From assembly GCA_035493955.1 (NCBI GenBank), contig DATJHI010000036.1, positions 62,001-126,000 of the forward strand: DNA of 64,000 nucleotides, read 5' to 3'. Made by a program: the position numbers and the translations under genes. Source of the DNA: NCED01 sp035493955 (lineage in GTDB: Bacteria > Pseudomonadota > Alphaproteobacteria > Caulobacterales > Caulobacteraceae). This document shows, one piece after another, positions 28,261 through 36,886 of the stretch. The notes under the pieces are model-generated. The model had not been told where the DNA came from. It did no database searches and was given only the letters and a program-made list of their open reading frames with translations. Positions within the stretch are counted from its first letter, which is position 1. Each line of letters starts with the position of its first letter.

Positions 28261-29520
28261 ATGAGCCAGGACACGACCTTCGAGGCGGTGGTCGCCGGCG
28301 GCGGCATGGCCGGGGCGACCCTGGCCCTCGCCCTTTCCCAGGCCGGCTTCAGGGTTGCGGTGGTCGACGCCGTGGCCCCCGAAACCGCCCTCGCCCCCGA
28401 CTTCGACGGCCGGGCCTCGGCCGTCGCCTACGCCAACTTCCGCCAGTGGCGGGCGCTGGGGGTGAGCGCGGCGCTTGAACCCGTGGCCCAGCCGCTCAAC
28501 GCCATCGTGGTCTCGGACGGAACCCAGCCCGGAGCGGCGTCCCCCGCCAGGGCCCCGGCCTTCCTCACCTTCGACGCGGCGGAGATCGCCGACCGCAACG
28601 ACGGCGAGCCCTTGGCCTGGATGATCGAAAACCGCCACATCCGCGTCGCCCTGGCGCAGGCCATGGCCGCGGCCGGCATTCCCGTCTTCGCCCCGGCCAA
28701 GGTTGCGGGGGTCGAGACCGACGTCCGCGGCGCGCGCATAGCCCTGGCCGACGGCCGGACCCTGACCGCCTCCCTGGTGATCGGCGCGGAAGGACGGACT
28801 TCGGCCGTGCGCCGGACAGCGGGTCTGAAGACCTACGGTTGGGACTATCCCCACGCGGGCGTCGTGGCCACCGTCGCCCTGGAACGGCCCCATGAAGGGG
28901 TGGCGCACGAGCTGTTCATGGGCGCGGGCGCCCTGGCCATCCTGCCCCTGACCGAAAACCGCGCCAGCCTGGTCTGGAACGAGCCGCGGGCGGCGGCCGC
29001 CGCCCTTATGGAGGCGGAGCCCGCGGTCTTCGAGGCCCATCTCGCCCGCCGCTTCGGCGGTTTCCTCGGCGGCCCGCCCCGCCTCGTCGGGCCGCGCTTC
29101 AGCTATCCCCTCGGCCTGATGCTGGCCGAACGGATGGTCGCTCCCCGCACCGCCCTGGTGGGGGATGCGGCCCACGTGATCCACCCCATCGCCGGCCAGG
29201 GGCTGAACCTGGGCCTGAAGGACGCCGCCGCCCTGGCGGAGGTGCTGGCCGACGCGCGGCGGCTGGGCGAGGATTTCGGTGCGGAGGGCGTGCTGGAACG
29301 CTACGCCCGCTGGCGGCGCTTCGACGTCATGGGCATGGCGGCGGCCACGGATCTGACCCTTCGCCTGTTCGCCCCGGCCAATCCCTTGGCCCGAGCCATT
29401 CGCGGCCTCGGCATGGCGGCCCTGAACCGCGCCGCGCCGTTACGCCGTCTGTTCATGCAGGAGGCCGGCGGCGGCCTCGGTGACTTGCCGAAGCTTCTCA
29501 GGGGCGAGCCCCTGGCTTAG
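28261..29520 (+). CDS. UbiH/UbiF/COQ6-family ubiquinone biosynthesis hydroxylase
   Basis: FAD-dependent monooxygenase that hydroxylates the ubiquinone ring. The 419 residues have the dinucleotide fold at the start (AVVAGGGMAGATLALALSQ) and the ASAVAYANFRQWRALGV segment. The family signature LVGDAAHVIHPIAGQGLNLGLKDAAALAEV lies at about residues 297-326. Whether it acts at C5, C6 or C1 cannot be told by eye. The 3' end overlaps the convergent rarD by four bases. Confidence 0.92.
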   Translation: MSQDTTFEAVVAGGGMAGATLALALSQAGFRVAVVDAVAPETALAPDFDGRASAVAYANFRQWRALGVSAALEPVAQPLNAIVVSDGTQPGAASPARAPAFLTFDAAEIADRNDGEPLAWMIENRHIRVALAQAMAAAGIPVFAPAKVAGVETDVRGARIALADGRTLTASLVIGAEGRTSAVRRTAGLKTYGWDYPHAGVVATVALERPHEGVAHELFMGAGALAILPLTENRASLVWNEPRAAAAALMEAEPAVFEAHLARRFGGFLGGPPRLVGPRFSYPLGLMLAERMVAPRTALVGDAAHVIHPIAGQGLNLGLKDAAALAEVLADARRLGEDFGAEGVLERYARWRRFDVMGMAAATDLTLRLFAPANPLARAIRGLGMAALNRAAPLRRLFMQEAGGGLGDLPKLLRGEPLA

Positions 29521-30443
29521 CCCTTGGCGGCGAGGGCCGAGGGGAGCGCCTGAGCCTTTGACCGGCGCCAGGCGTCGGTGACGAAGACCGCCACCCCGAG
29601 CCAGATGAAGCCGAAGGCGACGAGCCGCAGCGTGCTCAGCGGCTCCCCGCCGGCGACGCCGAGGGCGAACAATATGGTCGGCTGCAGGAACTGCACGAAC
29701 CCCAACACCGTCAGCGGCAGCCGCCGGGCCGCCAGTGCGAAGGCCGCCAGGGGGACCACCGTGGCCGGGCCGGTGGCGAGCAGCAGCCAGGTCGCCGTCG
29801 CGCTCCGCCCGAAGACGCCGCCGCCGTGGCTATGCAACCAGACCAGAAAGGCCGCCGCCGGAAGGGTCAGGATCAGGGTCTCGGCCATAAGCCCGGTCTG
29901 GGCCTCCACCGGAATCCTCTTGCGGATCACCCCGTAGCTGCAGAACGCCGCGGCCAAGGTCAGGGCGATCCACGGCGCGCTGCCGATGGCCAGGGCCTCC
30001 AGCGCCACCCCTGCGGTCGCCAGAGCCAGGGCGGCGATTGCGCCGCGGCTCAACCGCTCGCGGAACAGCCAGGCCCCGAACACCACGTTGAGCAGGGGGT
30101 TGATGTAGTAGCCGAGGCTGGTGGCCAGGGTCTGACCGTGCTGGACCGCCCAGACGTAGGCGGCCCAGTTGATGCCGATCAGCAGGCTGGAGCCGACCAG
30201 GGCCAGGACGATCCGCGGCCGGCGCAGGATCGCCAGCAGGGCCGGCGTCTGCCCCGTGGCCAGGACCAGGGCTCCGGCGAAGGGGATCGAGGCGATCACC
30301 CGCCCCGCCACCAGCTCGGCGGTCCCCGCGCCGGCCCGCCCGACCGCCGTGAGCAGCAGGGGCAGCAACCCCCAGATGGTGAAACAGGTCAGGGCCGCGG
30401 CAAGGCCGGGGCGGTCGGTGTGGGTGCGGTCGGGCGGCGGCAT
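29517..30443 (-). CDS. rarD: RarD-like EamA family transporter
   Basis: Inner-membrane permease of the drug/metabolite transporter superfamily with ten hydrophobic helices over 308 residues. RarD-type signatures are LTCFTIWGLLPLLL at the start, LVGSSLLIGINWAAYVWAVQHGQTLATSLGYYINPLLNV, and FVQFLQPTILFALGVAGGEPL near the end. The name comes from chloramphenicol sensitivity in E. coli; the true substrate is unknown. It follows asd on the same strand with a 94-base gap. Confidence 0.88.
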   Translation of the reverse strand: MPPPDRTHTDRPGLAAALTCFTIWGLLPLLLTAVGRAGAGTAELVAGRVIASIPFAGALVLATGQTPALLAILRRPRIVLALVGSSLLIGINWAAYVWAVQHGQTLATSLGYYINPLLNVVFGAWLFRERLSRGAIAALALATAGVALEALAIGSAPWIALTLAAAFCSYGVIRKRIPVEAQTGLMAETLILTLPAAAFLVWLHSHGGGVFGRSATATWLLLATGPATVVPLAAFALAARRLPLTVLGFVQFLQPTILFALGVAGGEPLSTLRLVAFGFIWLGVAVFVTDAWRRSKAQALPSALAAKG

Positions 30444-30537
30444 GGCGACGTCTCGGGCGTGCCGTCAGGCCGGGGGGAGGGCGGCGCCGGACGAAGGGCG
30501 GACCGCCGGCCCGCCCGCCGTCAGGCGTTGTACGGGA

Positions 30538-31566
30538 TCAGGCGTGGGCGCGTTCGATCAGACCGCGCTCATGCAGGAGCTGGGCGATCTGCACGGCGTT
30601 GAGCGCGGCGCCTTTGCGCAGGTTGTCGGAGACCACCCACAGGTTCAGGCCGTGCTTTACGGTCGGATCGTTGCGGATGCGCGAGACATAGACCGCGTGC
30701 TCGCCCTGGCATTCCTTGGGCGTGATGTAGCCGGTGGACTCGCGCTTATCGATCACCATCACCCCGGGCGCTTCGCGCAGGATGTCACGGGCCTCGTCCT
30801 CGTCCAGGGCGCTTTCGAACTCCAGGTTGACCGCCTCGGAATGGCCGACGAACACCGGCACCCGCACACAGGTCACGGTCAGCTCGATGGAGGGATCGAC
30901 CATCTTCTTGGTCTCCATCCACATCTTGGCCTCCTCGTCGGTGTAGCCGTCGTCGCGGAAGCTGCCGATGAAGGGGATGACGTTGAAGGCGATCTGCTTG
31001 GGGAACAGCTTGGGTTCCGGCGGACCCAGGACGAAGACGCCCTTGGTCTGGTTCCACAGTTCGTCCATGCCTTCCTTGCCCGCGCCGGAGACCGACTGGT
31101 AGGTCGAGACCACGGCCCGCTTGATCCGCGCCGCGTCATGCAGGGGCTTCAGCGCCACCACCAACTGGGCGGTCGAGCAGTTCGGATTGGCGATGATGTT
31201 CTTCCGGCGGAAGAGGTCGATGGCGTCCGGGTTCACCTCGGGCACGATCAGCGGCACGTCCGGGTCCATGCGGAAAGCAGAGGAGTTGTCGATGACGATG
31301 GCGCCGGCCTGGCCGATCTTCGGCGACCATTCCTTCGACACGCTGCCGCCGGCCGACATCAGCACGATGTCCACCTTGGAGAAATCGAACTGGTCGAGGG
31401 CCTGGCACTTCAGGATCTTCTCGCCGAAGGACACTTCCACGCCGATGGATTTGCGCGAGGCGACGGCGAACAGTTCATCGACGGGGAACTGCAGTTCCTC
31501 GAGGATGTTCAGCATCTCCCGGCCCACATTGCCCGTGGCGCCGACGACGGCCACCCGGTAACCCAT
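30538..31566 (-). CDS. asd: Aspartate-semialdehyde dehydrogenase
   Basis: Reduces aspartyl phosphate to the semialdehyde, the branch point to lysine/DAP, threonine and methionine. From the Met at 31566 it has 342 residues: NADP loop AVVGATGNVGREMLNIL, the AGGSVSKEW segment, IDNSSAFRMDPDVPLIVPEVN and the catalytic Cys in IANPNCSTAQLVVALKPL. It follows the DUF817 gene with one base between, so the two are co-transcribed. dapB, a later step, lies separately at 36010. Confidence 0.96.
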   Translation of the reverse strand: MGYRVAVVGATGNVGREMLNILEELQFPVDELFAVASRKSIGVEVSFGEKILKCQALDQFDFSKVDIVLMSAGGSVSKEWSPKIGQAGAIVIDNSSAFRMDPDVPLIVPEVNPDAIDLFRRKNIIANPNCSTAQLVVALKPLHDAARIKRAVVSTYQSVSGAGKEGMDELWNQTKGVFVLGPPEPKLFPKQIAFNVIPFIGSFRDDGYTDEEAKMWMETKKMVDPSIELTVTCVRVPVFVGHSEAVNLEFESALDEDEARDILREAPGVMVIDKRESTGYITPKECQGEHAVYVSRIRNDPTVKHGLNLWVVSDNLRKGAALNAVQIAQLLHERGLIERAHA

Positions 31567-31567
31567 C

Positions 31568-32512
31568 TCAACTCTCCTTGATCCGCGAGCGCGCGAGGTA
31601 AGCCTTCGCGGCTGCAAAAACAAGCGTGCTCGAAGCCGAGGGGCCTTCCTCCGGCCGCGGACGGTGCACCACCGTGACCAAAACGAAGCTCAGCATCATC
31701 AGCAGATACCAGGAGCCCAGCTTCGACAGGGGCACGACCGACCAGCCGCCGCGCTGGGCCGGATAGATCCAGGCGTTGGCGAAAGTGCCGGCGTTTTCGG
31801 CGATCCAGATGAACAGGGCCACCAGCAGGAAGCCGAGCAACATCGGCATCCGCCGCGGCGCCCGGTCGGGGGTGAAACGGAACCAGGCGGGCCCGAACAG
31901 CGCCACCGAGAAGGCGAACAGGCCCCAGCGGATGTCGGGCAGATAGTGGTGGGTGAAGAAGTTGGCGTAGGCCAGCAGCGCCAGCAGCCATGGTCCCCAG
32001 ACGGGTGGATAGCGCTCGAAGGTGATCTCGAACAGCCGCCAGGCGCGGGCGATGTAGGAGCCGATGCAGGCGTACATGAAGCCGGAGAACAGGGGCACGC
32101 CGCCGATCCGCAAGCTGCTGGGCTCCGGATAGATCCACGAGCCGTGGGCGGTCTTGAACAGCTCCATACCGGTTCCGACGAGGTGGAAGATCAGGATCAC
32201 CACCGCTTCGTCCCAGCGCTCCAGGCGGGTTCCCAGCATGGCCGCCTGGATCGCGACCGCCGCGATCACCAGAAAATCATAGCGGGCGAGAGGAGCGTGG
32301 GCGGGCCAGAGCCAATGGGTGCCGACCAGCAACAGCAGCATCGCGCCGCCGAACAGCGAGGCCCAGGCCTGCTTCAGGCCGAACAGCAGGAACTCGAAGG
32401 CGGAGGCGCGGGCGGGCCCGCGCTCGGCCCAGGGCCGCGCCCAGGCCTCGAACACCTCGACCCGCGCCTTGATGCGGTCCTTCAGGTTGGTGCGCGCCTC
32501 CCCCACGGGCAA
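31568..32512 (-). CDS. DUF817 integral membrane protein
   Basis: A 314-residue membrane protein of the DUF817 family with about eight hydrophobic helices. Family marks are FEFLLFGLKQAWASLFGG, ILIFHLVGTGMELFKTAHGSWIYPEPS, GGVPLFSGFMYACIGSYIARAWRLF and WIAENAGTFANAWIYPAQRGGWSVV. Function is unknown, with conserved Trp, His and Glu residues in the membrane part. It is directly upstream of asd. Confidence 0.9.
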   Translation of the reverse strand: MPVGEARTNLKDRIKARVEVFEAWARPWAERGPARASAFEFLLFGLKQAWASLFGGAMLLLLVGTHWLWPAHAPLARYDFLVIAAVAIQAAMLGTRLERWDEAVVILIFHLVGTGMELFKTAHGSWIYPEPSSLRIGGVPLFSGFMYACIGSYIARAWRLFEITFERYPPVWGPWLLALLAYANFFTHHYLPDIRWGLFAFSVALFGPAWFRFTPDRAPRRMPMLLGFLLVALFIWIAENAGTFANAWIYPAQRGGWSVVPLSKLGSWYLLMMLSFVLVTVVHRPRPEEGPSASSTLVFAAAKAYLARSRIKES

Positions 32513-32552
32513 AGGCTAGCGCGAACCCCGGCCCGGGCGCCATATGCGGGGC

Positions 32553-32978
32553 ATGAACAAGACGCCCTTCCCCACCGCCCCCTCGGTCGAAGCGCTGGAG
32601 CGCGGGACCGTGCTCGCCCCTCGGTTCGACGCCGCCGGCCTGATCGCCGCGGTCGCCACCCATGTCGAGACCGGCGAAGTGCTGATGCTGGCCTGGATGA
32701 ACGCCGAGGCCCTGGCCCTCACGGTGGAGACCCGTGAGGCGCACTACTACAGCCGTTCGCGAAAGACGCTTTGGAAGAAGGGCGAGACCTCCGGCCAGGT
32801 GCAGAAGGTCGTCGAGATCCGCGTCGACTGCGACCAGGACGCGGTGTGGATCAAGGTCTTGCCCCAGGGCGACGGCGGCGCCTGCCACGTCGGCTTCCGC
32901 TCCTGTTTCTATCGGGTGGTGGTCGAAGACGGGTCGCTGGTGGAACAGGCTGAGCCGTCGGCCCATTCACACGGCTGA
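32553..32978 (+). CDS. hisI: Phosphoribosyl-AMP cyclohydrolase
   Basis: Third step of histidine synthesis, opening the adenine ring of PR-AMP. The 141 residues hold the whole family pattern: [35 protein letters not shown], the metal/zinc site [12 protein letters not shown] and [11 protein letters not shown]. There is no fused HisE (pyrophosphohydrolase) domain. An ATG at 32544 is also possible. It is the only his gene in the window; the EncFtn gene follows 23 bases later. Confidence 0.95.
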   Translation: MNKTPFPTAPSVEALERGTVLAPRFDAAGLIAAVATHVETGEVLMLAWMNAEALALTVETREAHYYSRSRKTLWKKGETSGQVQKVVEIRVDCDQDAVWIKVLPQGDGGACHVGFRSCFYRVVVEDGSLVEQAEPSAHSHG

Positions 32979-33001
32979 ACCCCTCAAGGAGATCCTCCCC
33001 G

Positions 33002-33319
33002 ATGTCGAGCGAAGGCCTGCACGTCCCCCGCGAATCCCTGTCGCGCGAGACCCTGGAGCTGCACTACGCCATCGCCTCCCTGATGGAGGAGCTGGAGGCG
33101 ATCGACTGGTACCGCCAGCGCGCCGACGACACCCAGAATCCCGAGCTGAAGGCGGTGCTGCTGCACAACGCCCGCGAAGAGACCGAGCACGCCGCCATGG
33201 TGCTGGAATGGATTCGTCGCAACGACGTCACCTTCGACAAGGAGTTGCGCGAATACCTGTTCCAGGAGGGCTCGATCGTCGGCCGCGAGGAAGAACTCGA
33301 GGGCAAGGAAGGCGAGTGA
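33002..33319 (+). CDS. EncFtn-like ferritin without an encapsulin-targeting tail
   Basis: A 105-residue two-helix protein matching the encapsulated-ferritin family: SLMEELEAIDWYRQRADDTQNPEL, then LLHNAREETEHAAMVLEWIRRND. The likely iron ligands are Glu30, Glu60 and His63, the counterparts of Glu32, Glu62 and His65 in Rhodospirillum EncFtn, as I remember that protein. The C terminus is acidic (GREEELEGKEGE) and has no LTVGSLRR-like targeting peptide. No encapsulin shell gene adjoins it. An AAGGAGAT ribosome site precedes the ATG, and the stop overlaps the rluD start. Confidence 0.85.
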   Translation: MSSEGLHVPRESLSRETLELHYAIASLMEELEAIDWYRQRADDTQNPELKAVLLHNAREETEHAAMVLEWIRRNDVTFDKELREYLFQEGSIVGREEELEGKEGE

Positions 33320-34353
33320 CCGACCGGGACGAAGCCGAACCGGTCGGGGAGGAGCTGATCCTCACCGTCGCCCCGGACTCGGCGGGGGAACGCCTGGACA
33401 AGGCGCTGGCGGCGGCCGCCGCGCCCGCGCTTTCGCGCGCCCGGGTCCAGGCCCTGCTGGCCGAGGGCGCAGTGACCCTCGACGAGGTGGTCTTGACCGA
33501 TGCCTCGGCCAAGGCCAAGCCCGGCGACTACACCATCCTGATTCCGCCGCCGGTCTCGGCCATCCCCGAACCCCAGGCCATTCCGCTGACGGTGCTGTTC
33601 GAGGACGCTCATCTGATCGTGGTCGACAAGGCCGCCGGCATGGCCGCCCATCCGGCCCCGGGGACCGCCGACGGCACCCTGGTCAACGCCCTCCTGGCCC
33701 ATTGCGGCGCGAGCCTGTCGGGCATCGGCGGAGTGATCCGGCCGGGAATCGTCCACCGGCTCGACAAGGACACCTCTGGGGTGATGGTGGCGGCCAAGAC
33801 CGACGCGGCGCACCGGGGCCTGGCCGCCCTGTTCGAGCGCCACGACATCGAGCGGGTCTATCTGGCCCTGACCCGGGGCGCCCCCACCCCCTCGCGGGGG
33901 ACCATCTCCACCCGGCTCGGCCGCTCGCCTGCCGACCGCAAGAAGATGGCGGTGCTGAAGACGGGGGGACGCGAGGCGATCACCCACTACGCGGTCGAGC
34001 GCGTCTTCGGACCCCAGACCAAGCCGCTCGCCGCCCGCGTCGCCTGTCGGCTGGAGACGGGCCGCACCCACCAGATCCGCGTCCATATGGCCTCGAAAGG
34101 CGCCCCCTGCCTGGGCGACCCGGCCTACGGCTCCGGGCCCCCGGCGCCGGCGGTGCGGGAAGCCGTCGCCGCGGCGGGTTTGACCCGGCAGGCTCTGCAC
34201 GCCGCGGTCCTGGGGTTCGTCCATCCAGCGACCGGCGAAGCGCTGCGGTTCGAGACTCCCCTGCCGCCGGACATGGCGGCGCTGGAATCCGAGCTGGCAG
34301 GTCGGTTTTTTGAAACCGGGGCCTTAAAGGCGCCGCAACCAATTACTATCTAG
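33316..34353 (+). CDS. rluD: RluA/RluD-family 23S rRNA pseudouridine synthase
   Basis: Converts uridines in the large-subunit rRNA (helix 69 for RluD) to pseudouridine. From GTG at 33316 it has 345 residues: an S4 RNA-binding domain (GERLDKALAAAAAPALSRARVQALLAEGAV), then the catalytic domain with Asp in GIVHRLDKDTSGVMVAAKTD. The KPLAARVACRLETGRTHQIRVHMAS segment follows. RluD is the best fit by length and S4 domain. Its GTG overlaps the EncFtn stop (GTGA). Confidence 0.9.
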   Translation: MTDRDEAEPVGEELILTVAPDSAGERLDKALAAAAAPALSRARVQALLAEGAVTLDEVVLTDASAKAKPGDYTILIPPPVSAIPEPQAIPLTVLFEDAHLIVVDKAAGMAAHPAPGTADGTLVNALLAHCGASLSGIGGVIRPGIVHRLDKDTSGVMVAAKTDAAHRGLAALFERHDIERVYLALTRGAPTPSRGTISTRLGRSPADRKKMAVLKTGGREAITHYAVERVFGPQTKPLAARVACRLETGRTHQIRVHMASKGAPCLGDPAYGSGPPAPAVREAVAAAGLTRQALHAAVLGFVHPATGEALRFETPLPPDMAALESELAGRFFETGALKAPQPITI

Positions 34354-34454
34354 CACTGTTGCAGACGTGAACCCGAGGACGCCGCGCTCCCAGGCCTGAA
34401 AAGACCGGCGACGCCCCCGCAACTGGCTCGGGCTGCTTAGGGGATACCAGGTCT
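34354..34454 (+). promoter_or_regulatory. rpoH leader region, possibly structured
   Basis: An AT-rich stretch (about 34310-34352) at the end of rluD leads into a GC-rich 100-base leader. CCCGAG near 34373 can pair with CTCGGG near 34429. The ribosome binding site AGGGGA (34438-34443) is 11 bases before the rpoH ATG. One stretch, GCCCCCGCAACTG, equals the core of B12 riboswitches, but the rest of that fold is missing. Confidence 0.35.
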
Positions 34455-35339
34455 ATGGCTACGAATGCTCTGGCGGTCATTTCGCCGGATGGCGGACTGT
34501 CTCGGTACCTGACCGAGATCCGCAAGTTCCCGATGCTCACCAAGGACGAGGAGTTCATGCTCGCCAAGCGCTGGCGCGAGCACGAGGACCCCGAGGCCGC
34601 GCACCGGCTCGTCACCTCTCACCTGCGCCTCGTGGCCAAGATCGCCATGGGCTACCGCGGCTACGGCCTGCCGATCGGCGAGGTCGTGTCCGAGGGCAAC
34701 GTCGGCCTGATGCAGGCGGTGAAGAAGTTCGAGCCCGACAAGGGTTTCCGCCTGGCCACCTACGCCATGTGGTGGATCCGCGCCTCGATCCAGGAATACA
34801 TCCTGCGTTCCTGGTCGCTGGTGAAGATGGGCACCACCGCGGCCCAGAAGAAGCTGTTCTTCAACCTGCGCAAGGCCAAGAGCCAGATCAGCGCGTTGGA
34901 AGAGGGCGACCTCCACCCCGACCACGTGGCCGCGATCGCCACCAAGCTCGGCGTGACCAACGAGGACGTCATCTCGATGAACCGGCGCCTCTCGGGGCCG
35001 GACTCCTCGCTGAACTCGCCCCTGCGTTCGGATTCCGAGAGCGAATGGCAGGACTGGCTGGTCGACGACCAGACGGTCAGCCAGGAAACCACCGTGGCCG
35101 AAGACCAGGAACGGACCCAAAGAATGGGCCTGCTGGACGAGGCGATGACGGGGCTGACGGACCGGGAGCGCCATATCCTGACCGAGCGCCGGCTGAAGGA
35201 CGACCCGACCACCCTGGAGGAGCTCGCCGGCGAATACGGCGTCAGCCGCGAACGGGTGCGCCAGATCGAGGTGCGGGCGTTCGAGAAGCTGCAGAAGGCG
35301 ATGCGGGCCGCCGCGACCGAGCGCAACCTGATGAGCTGA
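34455..35339 (+). CDS. rpoH: RNA polymerase sigma-32 factor RpoH
   Basis: Heat-shock sigma factor that drives dnaKJ, groESL, hsp20 and protease genes. The 294 residues contain regions 1.2 to 4.2: region 2 has the VSEGNVGLMQAVKKFEPDKGFRLATYAMWWIRASIQEYI stretch, the RpoH box QKKLFFNLRK lies at 131-140, and region 4.2 is LAGEYGVSRERVRQIEVRAFEKL. The Met shown has an AGGGGA site. The likely target promoter of dnaK is visible at 40259-40286. Confidence 0.97.
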   Translation: MATNALAVISPDGGLSRYLTEIRKFPMLTKDEEFMLAKRWREHEDPEAAHRLVTSHLRLVAKIAMGYRGYGLPIGEVVSEGNVGLMQAVKKFEPDKGFRLATYAMWWIRASIQEYILRSWSLVKMGTTAAQKKLFFNLRKAKSQISALEEGDLHPDHVAAIATKLGVTNEDVISMNRRLSGPDSSLNSPLRSDSESEWQDWLVDDQTVSQETTVAEDQERTQRMGLLDEAMTGLTDRERHILTERRLKDDPTTLEELAGEYGVSRERVRQIEVRAFEKLQKAMRAAATERNLMS

Positions 35340-35373
35340 CCGGCCTTCCCTTTAGCCGGGGAAGATCCGGGAG

Positions 35374-35955
35374 CTATCCCGCCTGGGCCGCCCGTTCGAC
35401 CCTTTCGGCGTCGGTCTGGCGCTTCTTGGAGCCGACGAACTCGCCGCTGTTGAACCGGCGGCGGTCGGGGCCGACGTAGGCCTGGGCTTGGATCCAGGGC
35501 CGCGGCTTCAGGGTCACGTTCTCGACCCGACGAAACAGGTCGCCGGCGGTGTAGGGCTTGCGCAGGAACTCGTGCGCCCCGGCGTTGCGCGCGCCCAGGA
35601 TCGAGGCGGCGGTGGCCTCGGAGGTGATCATGATCACCGGGGCTTGCCGCGCCGCATGGTCGCTATGGCGCAGCTGGTGGACGAATTCCAACCCGTCGAA
35701 GCCGGGGCCGCGGATTTCGGTAAGGATCAACTGGGGCTCGAAATCGGCGACTTCCATCAGGGCGCGCTCGCCGTTCAACAGGATGGCGATCTGGCGCGCG
35801 CCCATGGCTTTCATCAATTCGGCGGTCAGCCGCGCCGAGCCGCTGTTGGGATCGACCACCAACACCCGCCGGATCGCGGGCGCGATGCGCTGGAGAATTT
35901 TGGAATCGGTGTTGAACACTGAGCCCCGTCCGTTTCGCGACCACGGCTCGAGCAT
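35374..35955 (-). CDS. Receiver-domain protein with Glu at the phosphorylation site
   Basis: A 193-residue single receiver domain without an output domain. The acid pair is reduced to VLVVDPNSG (Asp35). The phosphorylation site reads LILTEIRGPGFDGLEF, with Glu80 where Asp is normal. Thr111 (VIMITSEAT) and Lys133 (HEFLRKPYTAGD) are conserved. The tail PWIQAQAYVGPDRRRFNSGEF is shared by a group of Caulobacterales receivers. A Glu there can mimic the phosphorylated state, so it may be always on. An in-frame GTG at 35919 is another possible start. It is convergent with rpoH. Confidence 0.85.
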   Translation of the reverse strand: MLEPWSRNGRGSVFNTDSKILQRIAPAIRRVLVVDPNSGSARLTAELMKAMGARQIAILLNGERALMEVADFEPQLILTEIRGPGFDGLEFVHQLRHSDHAARQAPVIMITSEATAASILGARNAGAHEFLRKPYTAGDLFRRVENVTLKPRPWIQAQAYVGPDRRRFNSGEFVGSKKRQTDAERVERAAQAG

Positions 35956-36009
35956 GGATGAACAGGGTAAAGATCGCCTTGATGGACCCGCGTCGAAGGC
36001 GGCCGCAGT

Positions 36010-36771
36010 TCATCGAAGACCGAGCACGTCCTGCATGTCGTAGAGGCCGGGGGGGCGGCCCCGCACCCACAGCGCGGCCGCAACGGCCCCGCGGGCGAAC
36101 AGGTCCCGGTCCAGGGCCGAATGGGACAGGGTCAGGATCTCGTCCTCGGCGGCGAACACCACGCTGTGCTCGCCGATTATCCCGCCGCCGCGCATGACGG
36201 AAAAGCCGATCGCCCCCTCGGGCCGGGGTCCGGTCACCCCGTCGCGCACCCGCACGGCCACATCCTCCAACACCACCCCGCGCCCCTTGGCTGCGGCCTG
36301 CCCCAGCATGAGGGCGGTTCCGGAGGGCGCGTCGATCTTGCGGCGGTGATGGGCCTCGAACACCTCGATGTCGTAGTCGGCCGAAAGGCTGGCGGCGGCC
36401 TTGGCCACCAGGCCGAGGAGCATGTTGACCCCGAGGGAGAAATTGCCGGAGCGCAGGATCGCCACCCGCTCCGCCGCCGCGACCACCGCCCGGTCCTGGT
36501 CGGGCGAAAGGCCGGTCGTGCCGATCACCAGGGCCGGGCCGCCGTTCTTGGCCGCCAGGGTCGCCAGCTCGGCGGACGCCGCCCCGCTGGTGAAATCGAT
36601 CACCACCTCGGCCCGCGCCAGGGCGCCGGTGCGGTCGGTCAGTCCGGGCCCCGGCTGGCGGTCGAAGCGGGCGGCCACGGCCACGTCGCGGCGCGCCCCG
36701 GCCGCAGCGGCCACGGCGGTCCCCATCCGGCCCAGCGCTCCGGCGATTCCCAGCTGCAGAACTTTATTCAT
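36010..36771 (-). CDS. dapB: 4-Hydroxy-tetrahydrodipicolinate reductase
   Basis: NAD(P)H-dependent step of the DAP/lysine pathway. The 253 residues have the cofactor loop [19 protein letters not shown]. Conserved parts are [32 protein letters not shown] and the catalytic [23 protein letters not shown]. The Met at 36771 is chosen as it starts right before the fold. It follows dnaJ by 115 bases on the same strand and may lie on the dnaKJ transcript. Confidence 0.95.
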   Translation of the reverse strand: MNKVLQLGIAGALGRMGTAVAAAAGARRDVAVAARFDRQPGPGLTDRTGALARAEVVIDFTSGAASAELATLAAKNGGPALVIGTTGLSPDQDRAVVAAAERVAILRSGNFSLGVNMLLGLVAKAAASLSADYDIEVFEAHHRRKIDAPSGTALMLGQAAAKGRGVVLEDVAVRVRDGVTGPRPEGAIGFSVMRGGGIIGEHSVVFAAEDEILTLSHSALDRDLFARGAVAAALWVRGRPPGLYDMQDVLGLR

Positions 36772-36886
36772 CGGGCGGCTCCCCCCTCGGCTGAGGGGCA
36801 GATATGGGGCGCATCGGGCCCCGCCGCCAAGCCGGTTGTGCATGCGCAAGCCGGTCGGACGAGCGTCCCCGAGACGGCGTGGTCCC

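Noticed and set aside
34370..34454. Cobalamin riboswitch in front of rpoH
   Set aside because: The 13-base core GCCCCCGCAACTG is present, but the conserved GCCACTG-type and B12-box segments and the long variable stem are missing, and rpoH is not a cobalamin gene.
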